From: Geobacteraceae bacterium
GTDB taxonomy: Bacteria > Desulfobacterota > Desulfuromonadia > Geobacterales > Pseudopelobacteraceae
Assembly (NCBI GenBank): GCA_013336525.1
Contig: JAAXTM010000001.1
Location: forward strand, 770,207 to 834,206
Reading direction: 5' to 3'
DNA: 64,000 nt
In this document: in pieces, positions 1-7,817 of the stretch
Numbering within the stretch: position 1 is the stretch's first letter
How the letters are laid out: every line of letters starts with the position of its first letter
The notes under the pieces: model-generated
The model's input: the letters and a program-made list of their open reading frames with translations, nothing else
Databases searched by the model: none
What the model was told of the DNA's origin: nothing
Position numbers and translations under genes: made by a program

Positions 1-321
1 CCATCTGCCCGCGTTTCCGAACTGGCGAGGAGCATGTATCTCAACCCGGCTACAATGGTGCGAATTCTCGACCATCTGGAGGAACAAGGGCTCATTACCA
101 GAACGCGTTCAAAAGAAGATCGTCGCGTTGTCGAAATTAAGCTCACGGAGAAGGCTGCAGGTGTCAAGATGGTCCTACATGACATCACACATGGCTGCAT
201 GAAGCATTGCCTGGGAATTACAGATAATCAAGAGTTGTTGGACATTCTCAAGGTACTTCGGAGGCTCTCATCACTGTTTGACATGACCTGTTTGCACCCT
301 TTAAATAAAACCATGGTATAG
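1..321 (+). CDS. MarR-family transcriptional regulator (5' end outside window)
   Basis: The frame is open from base 1 (residues PSARVSELARSMYL before the first ATG at 34), so the gene starts upstream of the window and only its C-terminal half is seen. It shows the MarR winged-helix: recognition helix (LNPATMVRILDHLEEQG) and the wing signature RSKEDRRVV. The same block recurs in the MarR genes at 25448 and 32614, so the three are paralogs. It sits 50 bp upstream of the NhaD antiporter gene on the same strand, which suggests local regulation of the sodium/trehalose block; that is inference from position. The family call is secure; the ligand is unknown. Confidence 0.9.
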   Translation, partial: PSARVSELARSMYLNPATMVRILDHLEEQGLITRTRSKEDRRVVEIKLTEKAAGVKMVLHDITHGCMKHCLGITDNQELLDILKVLRRLSSLFDMTCLHPLNKTMV

Positions 322-372
322 TTTATCTTTCTATAACCAATCCATTACTGACACAAAAAAGGAAAGCAACAA

Positions 373-1782
373 ATGATAAGTAAGCTATTGATTACCATCA
401 CTACTCTATTGTCACCGCAATTTGCCATGGCATCAGAAGGCGGTGGTGAGATACTAGATCTGACCCGCAGCGGGATGGGTATTTTTGCACTCGTGCTTTT
501 CGTCAGTGCATACGCTTTGGTAATATTTGAAGAGCAGCTACACCTGCGCAAAAGCAAACCGGTCATCGTTGCAGCCGGAATTATCTGGATTCTGGTGGCA
601 CTTTCCTATCAGGCACTCGGTAAGCCTAACCATGCTCACGCCGTAATCCTTGGCAATTTGACCGAATATGCCGAACTATTCCTGTTTTTGTTAGCCGCCA
701 TGACCTACATTAATGCCCTGGAAGAGCGCAATGCCTTTAAAGCGCTGCGTTCCTGGCTGGTCAATAAGGGCTTTACGCTACGCACGGTCTTCTGGATGAC
801 CGGTCTGCTGGCTTTCTTCATTTCGCCGGTAGCGGATAACCTAACCACAGCGCTGCTAATGGGAGCTGTCGCCATGGCGGTGGGTGGAAGCAACAAAAAA
901 TTCGTGACGGTTGCCTGCATCAATATTGTCGTGGCAGCCAATGCCGGCGGTGCCTTCTCTCCCTTTGGTGACATTACCACCCTGATGGTCTGGCAGAAGG
1001 GAAAAGTAAGTTTTTTTGAGTTTTTCGCCATCTTTATCCCGTCGGTCATCAACTGGCTCATCCCGGCGGTCTTTATGAGCCTGGCTGTGTCAAAAGAGAA
1101 ACCGGAAGTACATGATGAAACGGTACAGATGAAGCTGGGCGCCAAACGGATCATGGCACTGTTTCTGCTAACCATCGCCACCGCCGTTTCATTTCACAAT
1201 TTCCTGCATTTGCCACCGGCGGTTGGAATGATGCTCGGCCTCGGGTACCTTTCCTTCTTTTCCTACTACTTAAAAAAAGTGGAGGGACGGCTTTTAAGTG
1301 ATGAGTCACCTCTTGATGTCACGAGCCACAAGCACTCCACCGTCGACTTTTTTCATAAAGTGGCCAATGCCGAATGGGATACTCTGTTGTTCTTCTATGG
1401 GGTAATCCTCTGTGTGGGCGGTCTGGGCCAGTTTGGATATCTTGCCGGTATTTCCAGTTTTATGTACGACGGCCTGGGGCATACCACAGCCAATGTGCTG
1501 GTTGGAATCCTGTCAGCCATTATCGATAATATTCCGGTTATGTTCGCGGTACTAACCATGGATCCGCAGATGTCTCACGGCCAGTGGCTACTGGTGACCC
1601 TTACCGCAGGAGTCGGTGGCAGCCTGCTCTCTATCGGTTCCGCCGCCGGGGTGGCTTTGATGGGATCGGCCCGCGGTGTCTACACTTTCGGCGCACATCT
1701 CAAATGGAGCTGGGCTATCGCTCTGGGGTATGCCGCCAGTATCGCCGCCCATCTGTTTCTGAACGGAAAATATTTCCATTGA
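373..1782 (+). CDS. nhaD: NhaD-type Na+/H+ antiporter
   Basis: Integral membrane sodium/proton antiporter of the NhaD/ArsB (ion transporter) superfamily, 469 aa, the usual length. A signal-like hydrophobic N-terminus (residues 1-20, ending AMA-SE) is followed by about a dozen hydrophobic helices. The conserved half-helix motif SPVADNLTTALLMG lies near residue 150, and a second repeat (IIDNIPVMFAVL) near residue 385; such paired D-N motifs are typical of the family. The ATG at 373 is preceded by AAAGGAAAG. It exports Na+ in exchange for H+ at the inner membrane. It lies between a MarR regulator and a DUF389 gene, upstream of trehalose synthesis, consistent with salt stress. Confidence 0.9.
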   Translation: MISKLLITITTLLSPQFAMASEGGGEILDLTRSGMGIFALVLFVSAYALVIFEEQLHLRKSKPVIVAAGIIWILVALSYQALGKPNHAHAVILGNLTEYAELFLFLLAAMTYINALEERNAFKALRSWLVNKGFTLRTVFWMTGLLAFFISPVADNLTTALLMGAVAMAVGGSNKKFVTVACINIVVAANAGGAFSPFGDITTLMVWQKGKVSFFEFFAIFIPSVINWLIPAVFMSLAVSKEKPEVHDETVQMKLGAKRIMALFLLTIATAVSFHNFLHLPPAVGMMLGLGYLSFFSYYLKKVEGRLLSDESPLDVTSHKHSTVDFFHKVANAEWDTLLFFYGVILCVGGLGQFGYLAGISSFMYDGLGHTTANVLVGILSAIIDNIPVMFAVLTMDPQMSHGQWLLVTLTAGVGGSLLSIGSAAGVALMGSARGVYTFGAHLKWSWAIALGYAASIAAHLFLNGKYFH

Positions 1783-1828
1783 AGCAACGGAATAATACGA
1801 TTGCCATTTAAGCAGGCAAAGGATTTAT

Positions 1829-3463
1829 ATGCCTTCAACCACACCTGAACATACTCCCATGTGGAGAGCGCTTCAAAAGCTGCGCCTGACAATTGGACAG
1901 TACCTGGACTCGAAGTCATCTGATGTGCAGCATCATGATATTATAAAAGAACTCTATGGTCGCACAGAAATGACCGGCAGTTACGTAGCAGCGCTGATTT
2001 TCTCTAATCTGATCGCATTGTTGGGGTTACTATCAAACAGTGTAGCGGTCGTAATAGGTGCCATGCTCATCTCACCGCTTATGGGGCCAATCTTTTCGCT
2101 GGGGCTCTCATTTGCTATGGGGCATTTGATTCTTGCTCGTAAGGCCGCTAAAATTATTAGCATCAGTGTTCTGATAACTGTTGTGGTCGCCGCTTTTTTC
2201 ACCTTTTTATCTCCACTCAAGGAGGCAACGACCGAAATTCTAGCCCGTACTCATCCAAACATCTATGACCTGCTGGTTGCTATTTTTGCTGGTGCTATAG
2301 GCGCAATCGCCCTCTGCACCCGCAAAAACTATCTTTTTACCACCACCGGAATTGCAATCGCCACTGCGGTCATCCCCCCGCTTAGTGTTGTGGGATATGG
2401 TGTTGGCACCATGCAAATCAGTATGGCCATGGGCGGTTTCCTCCTTTTTTTCACCAACCTTGTTGCAATAGTCATTAGTTCAAATATTGTTTTCATGCTG
2501 TTGCGTTTTCGCTCATCCATGGTCGAAGAAAGCATTTACCCGCTCAAGCTCAGAGTGAGAATCCTTGCAGTTACCCTGTTTGTCATCTCCATACCCCTAA
2601 TTATCACCCTGGTGAGCGACATTCGCAAATTGAAGCTTACCAAACGGATAGAACAGACCCTCAACGGATATTTAAGCTTCGATGGGAACTCCCGACTCAC
2701 TGGATTCTCCGTCAGTCAGGAGGAAAAAGGGATAAAGGTTCTGGCATCCGTAAACACTGTCAACGAGATAGATGCAGCAACCGAAAGCAGGCTTAACAAA
2801 GCACTCTCTGATGTGACAGCACTTCACGTCAAACTTGACCTCGAACAGATCATAGTCAAAGTGGGAGCAATTAACACTCCTGAGGTTTCCCTTGCAAAAA
2901 ACATTCTCGCAGCAACTCCGCAAGCCAAAGAAACGCTTGCCACACTGCGCGGCAAGACCTTGGGTGCAATCAAAGAAGTCTGTACCGAAGCAGGAATCTT
3001 TCTCGCCCCCTGGCCGGTCAAAAGCTGCGGCGTAAGCTTCAGCAACGGAGTTGCCCAGACAACCCTGCTTCTTACTATTGGGCGAGATTTTGCGTTGAGC
3101 GACCAGGAACAGCGCTGGCTTGCCATTGCTGTTGAAAAGAAGCTTGATTCGTCTGTCATACTGAAAACAGAATTAGTCCCGTTATTTCCAGATCTATCCC
3201 TGAGTGACAAAGGTATTCCTGACGATACCGAGATAAAGAAACTGGCGATGCTCAAGGAATTTACGCTAAAAAATATTCCGGTACAGTTAACGATAAACTA
3301 CCCAAGAGGAAGCCGTGCCGAGACGGCCCTAAACCATAAAAAAGCTAAGCTGCTCAAACAGTATCTGGAAAAAGAATCGGGCATTACTGTTGGACATGTC
3401 ACTCCCAACGCTTCCGGAGAAGCATACCGGATTAAGGTGTTGGAGGAAAATGGGGAAAACTAA
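1829..3463 (+). CDS. DUF389 (TIGR00341-like) membrane protein
   Basis: 544-residue protein with about six hydrophobic helices between residues ~45 and 260, including the hallmark segment NSVAVVIGAMLISPLMGPIF, followed by a long soluble C-terminal half (residues ~270-544). This matches the uncharacterised hydrophobic DUF389 family; the extended soluble tail makes it longer than minimal members. The start has AAAGG six bases upstream. It follows nhaD by 46 bp and precedes treZ by 65 bp, so co-transcription is plausible. No reaction is established for the family; a transport or stress role is inference only. Confidence 0.8.
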   Translation: MPSTTPEHTPMWRALQKLRLTIGQYLDSKSSDVQHHDIIKELYGRTEMTGSYVAALIFSNLIALLGLLSNSVAVVIGAMLISPLMGPIFSLGLSFAMGHLILARKAAKIISISVLITVVVAAFFTFLSPLKEATTEILARTHPNIYDLLVAIFAGAIGAIALCTRKNYLFTTTGIAIATAVIPPLSVVGYGVGTMQISMAMGGFLLFFTNLVAIVISSNIVFMLLRFRSSMVEESIYPLKLRVRILAVTLFVISIPLIITLVSDIRKLKLTKRIEQTLNGYLSFDGNSRLTGFSVSQEEKGIKVLASVNTVNEIDAATESRLNKALSDVTALHVKLDLEQIIVKVGAINTPEVSLAKNILAATPQAKETLATLRGKTLGAIKEVCTEAGIFLAPWPVKSCGVSFSNGVAQTTLLLTIGRDFALSDQEQRWLAIAVEKKLDSSVILKTELVPLFPDLSLSDKGIPDDTEIKKLAMLKEFTLKNIPVQLTINYPRGSRAETALNHKKAKLLKQYLEKESGITVGHVTPNASGEAYRIKVLEENGEN

Positions 3464-3528
3464 ACAAACTCTAAGTAATACAGGATCATTTTGCTGCCTT
3501 AGAGGATGATGCTGTGCAGGAGGTAACA

Positions 3529-5364
3529 GTGGATATTTTTTCACTAAATATCGGGGCAACCCCTAAAGCGGGCTCTGTTCTCTTCAGAGTCTGGGCTCCG
3601 AAAGCTTCATCTATAGAAGTTGAACTTGTTGACAGCGATCATCCGAATACAATTCTCCAGAAAGATGGTGAATACTTTCAGGGCACTGTTCGGGCAAAAG
3701 CAGGAGACCTCTACTGGTACAAAATCGACAACACATTACGTCGTCCAGATCCCGCTTCCCGCTACCAACCGGAAGGCGTACACGGGCCTTCACAGATTAT
3801 TGACCCGACTTATTCTGCATGGAGTGACAACGAATGGAGAGGTCTACCACTGGATGAATACATCATGTATGAATTGCATGTCGGCACTTTCACTACGGAG
3901 GGTACTTTTGACGGAGCAATATCACACCTCGACTACCTGTGCGAACTCGGCATAACCGCCGTCGAATTGATGCCGGTTGCCCAGTTCCCTGGTGAACGCA
4001 ACTGGGGGTATGACGGCACCTTTATATTCGCTCCGCAAAACAGTTATGGCGGCCCGGATGGTCTGAAACGGCTGGTAGATGCCTGTCACTCTCGCGGGTT
4101 GGCCGTAATTCTCGATGTGGTTTACAACCATCTGGGACCGGAGGGGAACTATCTACACGCTTTTGGTCCATACTTTACTGATCGCTACCATAGCACCTGG
4201 GGAGACGCGGTCAATTTTGATGGTCCCGACAGTGACCAGGTCCGCCATTATTTCATCTCAAATGCTCTCTACTGGATAACTGAATTCCATATCGATGCGC
4301 TAAGACTGGACGCTGTCCAAGGCATATTTGATTTCAGCGCCAGGCATATCCTTCAGGAATTGACCGAGGCTGTTCACATGCAGTGTGCCGCGCTCGGTCG
4401 GAAGGTCCACGTTATTGCCGAAAGTGATCTGAACGATGTGAGGTTGATCAATACCCGGGAGTCCGGTGGTTACGCTCTAGATGCCCAGTGGAACGACGAC
4501 TTTCACCATTCACTGCGAGCCCTTATGACTGGGGACAATGACGGATACTATTCTGACTTCGGCGAGTTTTCAGACCTGGTTAAGAGCATTAAAGAGGGGT
4601 TTGTTCTCTCCGGTGGGTATTCGACATTCAGAAGAAGACGGCACGGCAGTTCCTCGGCAAAAATTCCTCCCATTAAATTGGTGGTATTTTCCCAGAATCA
4701 CGACCAGGTGGGCAACCGGATGCGCGGTGAGAGACTGAGCGAACATCTTACACTCCAACAGCTCAAGCTTGCCGCCGCAACTACGTTATTATCTCCCTAC
4801 CTGCCGCTGCTCTTCATGGGAGAAGAATATGCGGAATCGGCGCCGTTCCCTTATTTCGTCAGTCATGGCGATGCGGATCTGGTGGATGGTGTCAGGCGGG
4901 GACGCCTTGAGGAATTCGCCGCATTTGCTCTTGAAGGTTCCCCCCCGGATCCACAGTCCGAGGCAACGTTTCTTTCTGCAAAACTGGATCAGGAACTGCG
5001 CCGTCAAGGGGAGCACCACATCATCTTCGACTTCTACTGTGAACTGATAAAATTACGGAAGGAATGTACACCTCTTGCCGGACACCGCAGGGAGGATATG
5101 CAGATTATCTCCTGCGAAGAAGAAAAACTGTTGGCTGTGGTCCGGAGAGCCGACGGCGATCAGGTGCTCTGCCTGTTCAACTTCAGTGACCAGAATCGCG
5201 TGATCGGTCCGCCGCTGGCGAACGGCACAATGCATATTCTTCTCGATTCAACCGGCAAATACCCGCCGGACAGTTGCATAACCGTATATGCTACCAGACC
5301 CAAAACATTCCCAACTCTGGCCCCTTTTGGCGTCATTGTCTATCGGACCGAAAGGAGTAGTTAA
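3529..5364 (+). CDS. treZ: Malto-oligosyltrehalose trehalohydrolase
   Basis: Cytoplasmic GH13 enzyme that releases trehalose from maltooligosyl-trehalose made by TreY. It has an N-terminal CBM48-like beta domain (VLFRVWAPKASSIEVEL), then the (beta/alpha)8 barrel with YELHVGTFT, DALRLDAVQG (nucleophile Asp near residue 259), AESD (acid Glu near 297) and NHDQVGNR (near 389), and a C-terminal beta domain. The ORF track begins at GTG 3514, but a perfect AGGAGG at 3518-3523 lies inside that extension, five bases before GTG 3529, so 3529 is preferred (611 aa). Its stop overlaps the next ATG (TAATG). Confidence 0.93.
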   Translation: MDIFSLNIGATPKAGSVLFRVWAPKASSIEVELVDSDHPNTILQKDGEYFQGTVRAKAGDLYWYKIDNTLRRPDPASRYQPEGVHGPSQIIDPTYSAWSDNEWRGLPLDEYIMYELHVGTFTTEGTFDGAISHLDYLCELGITAVELMPVAQFPGERNWGYDGTFIFAPQNSYGGPDGLKRLVDACHSRGLAVILDVVYNHLGPEGNYLHAFGPYFTDRYHSTWGDAVNFDGPDSDQVRHYFISNALYWITEFHIDALRLDAVQGIFDFSARHILQELTEAVHMQCAALGRKVHVIAESDLNDVRLINTRESGGYALDAQWNDDFHHSLRALMTGDNDGYYSDFGEFSDLVKSIKEGFVLSGGYSTFRRRRHGSSSAKIPPIKLVVFSQNHDQVGNRMRGERLSEHLTLQQLKLAAATTLLSPYLPLLFMGEEYAESAPFPYFVSHGDADLVDGVRRGRLEEFAAFALEGSPPDPQSEATFLSAKLDQELRRQGEHHIIFDFYCELIKLRKECTPLAGHRREDMQIISCEEEKLLAVVRRADGDQVLCLFNFSDQNRVIGPPLANGTMHILLDSTGKYPPDSCITVYATRPKTFPTLAPFGVIVYRTERSS

Positions 5365-7817
5365 TGCAGCGCTTCCTCTGCGTACATGGCCACTTTTATC
5401 AACCCCCCCGTGAAAATCCCTGGCTGGAGTCTGTTGAGATCCAGGATTCAGCCTACCCATATCATGACTGGAATGAACGGATTACGGCTGAATGTTATGC
5501 ACCGAATACCGCTTCGCGCTATCTGGACGGTGAAGGCCGCATCACCGGGATCATCAGCAACTATGCCCGGATCAGTTTTAATTTCGGACCGACCCTGCTC
5601 TCATGGATGGAAAAGTATTCGCATGATACCTACCAGGCGATACTGGCAGCCGACCGTCAGAGCATTGACTGGCGCTCCGGCCATGGAGCCGCCCTCGCTC
5701 AAGTGTACAACCATATCATCATGCCTCTGGCAACCAGGCGCGACAAACAAACTCAGGTGCGCTGGGGCATCAGTGATTTCGAACATCGTTTTCAGCGTTT
5801 TCCAGAGGGGATGTGGTTGGCGGAAACAGCCGTAGACACAGAAACTCTTGAGGTGCTTGCCGAAGAAGGGATCAGCTTCACCATACTTGCTTCTCACCAG
5901 GCGGGGCGGATGCGGAAAATCGATGGTGACAAGTGGGAGGATGTCAGCGGTTCTCATATCGACCCATCACGTGCTTACCTCTGCCGACTCCCTTCCGGAC
6001 GGAGTATCACCATTTTCTTTTACGACGGCCCCATTTCACAGGCAGTGGCGTTCGAAAAACTCCTGAACAGCGGAGAACAGTTTGCCACCCGTCTGATGTC
6101 CGGTTTTTCCCGTAACCGCAAACACCCCCAACTTGTACACATCGCCACCGATGGCGAAACCTATGGTCATCATCACCACTTCGGTGAAATGGCTCTGGGG
6201 CATGCTCTGAATCACATTGAAGGTCATGGCCTTGCCAGGCTGACCAACTATGGCGAATTTTTGGAGTTTCACCCACCAACCCATGAGGCGGAGATTGTAG
6301 AGAACAGTTCATGGAGCTGCATACATGGCATCGAGCGCTGGAGGAGTGACTGCGGCTGTAACTCAGGAGGGAATCACGGATGGGACCAGCAGTGGCGTAG
6401 GCCGCTACGGGACGCACTAGACTGGCTCAGCCAACATTTGGCAGTCTGCTATGAAGAGAGTTTGGCGCTTCACCTTAAAGACCCTTGGGAAGTACGGAAT
6501 GAATATATATCTGTCATGCTCGACCGTTCAGAGGGGAATGTTGCCGCATTTTTACTCAGACATTCCCTGCATCCGCTGGATGAAGATGCCACCTTAGCCG
6601 TACTCTGCCTGCTGGAAATGCAACGTCATGCCCTGCTGATGTACACCAGCTGCGGATGGTTTTTCGACGAATTATCAGGTTTGGAAACGGTTCAGATCAT
6701 CCAGTACGCAGCCCGGGCAATACAGTTGGCAGAGCGGTATTGCCTCCGGACTATAGAAACCGAATTTCTCGAACGGCTGACACTGGCCGGAAGTAATATC
6801 ACCGAACATGGGAACGGTGCTGAAATTTATGTAAAGTTTGTCAAGCCCGCCATGATTGACCTGATCAAGGTCGGCGCGCACTATGCCGTCAGTTCCGTGT
6901 TTGAAGAATACGGAGATGAAACTGATATTTTCAGCTATCGAGCATTCCGGGAAGATTTCATGATCCTCCGTACCGGACAGATGAGCCTGACCGTAGGGAG
7001 AATATTCATCCGTTCGTCCATTACCCACAAAGCAGACCGGATCAGTTTCTGTACCCTCTATTTCGGCGGTCATGCCTTGAACTGTGGAGTACGTTCCTTC
7101 CTTGGAGATGAAGCCTATCAATCAATGAAGGAAGAGGTTGTTACCGCCTTCAATGAAGCCGATTTTGCTACGATCATCCGCCTGATGGATACCCATTTCG
7201 GCATGCATAACTACTCACTCAAGGCTCTATTTCGGGATGAACAGCGTCATATTCTACAGCTTATCATCGCCGGTACTCTTCAGGAGTTTGAAGACAAATT
7301 TACCAGCCTCTACGAAAACAGCAGAAGTTTGATGGGGTTCCTGAGGGACACCGGCATGCCGGTGCCGCATCGTTTTATGACTACTGCCGAGACGGCACTC
7401 AATCTGCAGCTGAAAAAACTGTTCACCTCGGAAGAGGTCGATATTGACAGACTAAAGGAGGTTATTACAGAGATTACAGGCTGGGATGTCGCAGTGGATA
7501 AAGTTGCTCTGGAATTCATCATCCGCCGCAGATTGGAAGCGGCAATGGCCGAACTGCTTGAAAACCCGGAAAACGCTGAACAGCTTGGCGAACTTCTTCT
7601 GTTGACGGAAGCGATAGCGTCACTGCCGATTGATGTTAACCTCTGGCAGGCTCAGAATATTTACTGGGCCTTGCTGCATTCCCGCGACTCTGAGTTCTGG
7701 GTTAACAGAAAGGTTGCGGACAAAAACGGCACATTCTGGTTCGAATCTCTCAGAAGGCTTGGAGAGCTGCTATACTTCAATGTAAACACTCAATTAGAAG
7801 TAAAGGGGAACATATGA
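5364..7817 (+). CDS. Glycoside hydrolase family 57 / DUF3536 protein
   Basis: 817-residue protein with an N-terminal GH57-type seven-stranded barrel: CVHGHFYQPPRENPW at the start, EGMWLAETAVD near residue 147 and HIATDGETYGHHHHFGE near 262. A large C-terminal DUF3536 region follows. GH57 enzymes act on alpha-glucans as amylases, glucanotransferases or branching enzymes; which of these applies cannot be read here. The start has AAAGGAG and overlaps the treZ stop by one base; the stop overlaps treY (ATGA). Its place between treZ and treY argues that it processes the glucan that feeds TreY, for example by trimming or branching. That is inference. Confidence 0.85.
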   Translation: MQRFLCVHGHFYQPPRENPWLESVEIQDSAYPYHDWNERITAECYAPNTASRYLDGEGRITGIISNYARISFNFGPTLLSWMEKYSHDTYQAILAADRQSIDWRSGHGAALAQVYNHIIMPLATRRDKQTQVRWGISDFEHRFQRFPEGMWLAETAVDTETLEVLAEEGISFTILASHQAGRMRKIDGDKWEDVSGSHIDPSRAYLCRLPSGRSITIFFYDGPISQAVAFEKLLNSGEQFATRLMSGFSRNRKHPQLVHIATDGETYGHHHHFGEMALGHALNHIEGHGLARLTNYGEFLEFHPPTHEAEIVENSSWSCIHGIERWRSDCGCNSGGNHGWDQQWRRPLRDALDWLSQHLAVCYEESLALHLKDPWEVRNEYISVMLDRSEGNVAAFLLRHSLHPLDEDATLAVLCLLEMQRHALLMYTSCGWFFDELSGLETVQIIQYAARAIQLAERYCLRTIETEFLERLTLAGSNITEHGNGAEIYVKFVKPAMIDLIKVGAHYAVSSVFEEYGDETDIFSYRAFREDFMILRTGQMSLTVGRIFIRSSITHKADRISFCTLYFGGHALNCGVRSFLGDEAYQSMKEEVVTAFNEADFATIIRLMDTHFGMHNYSLKALFRDEQRHILQLIIAGTLQEFEDKFTSLYENSRSLMGFLRDTGMPVPHRFMTTAETALNLQLKKLFTSEEVDIDRLKEVITEITGWDVAVDKVALEFIIRRRLEAAMAELLENPENAEQLGELLLLTEAIASLPIDVNLWQAQNIYWALLHSRDSEFWVNRKVADKNGTFWFESLRRLGELLYFNVNTQLEVKGNI

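Noticed and set aside
3514-3528. GTG 3514 as treZ start
   Set aside because: The AGGAGG ribosome site lies inside this extension and serves GTG 3529.
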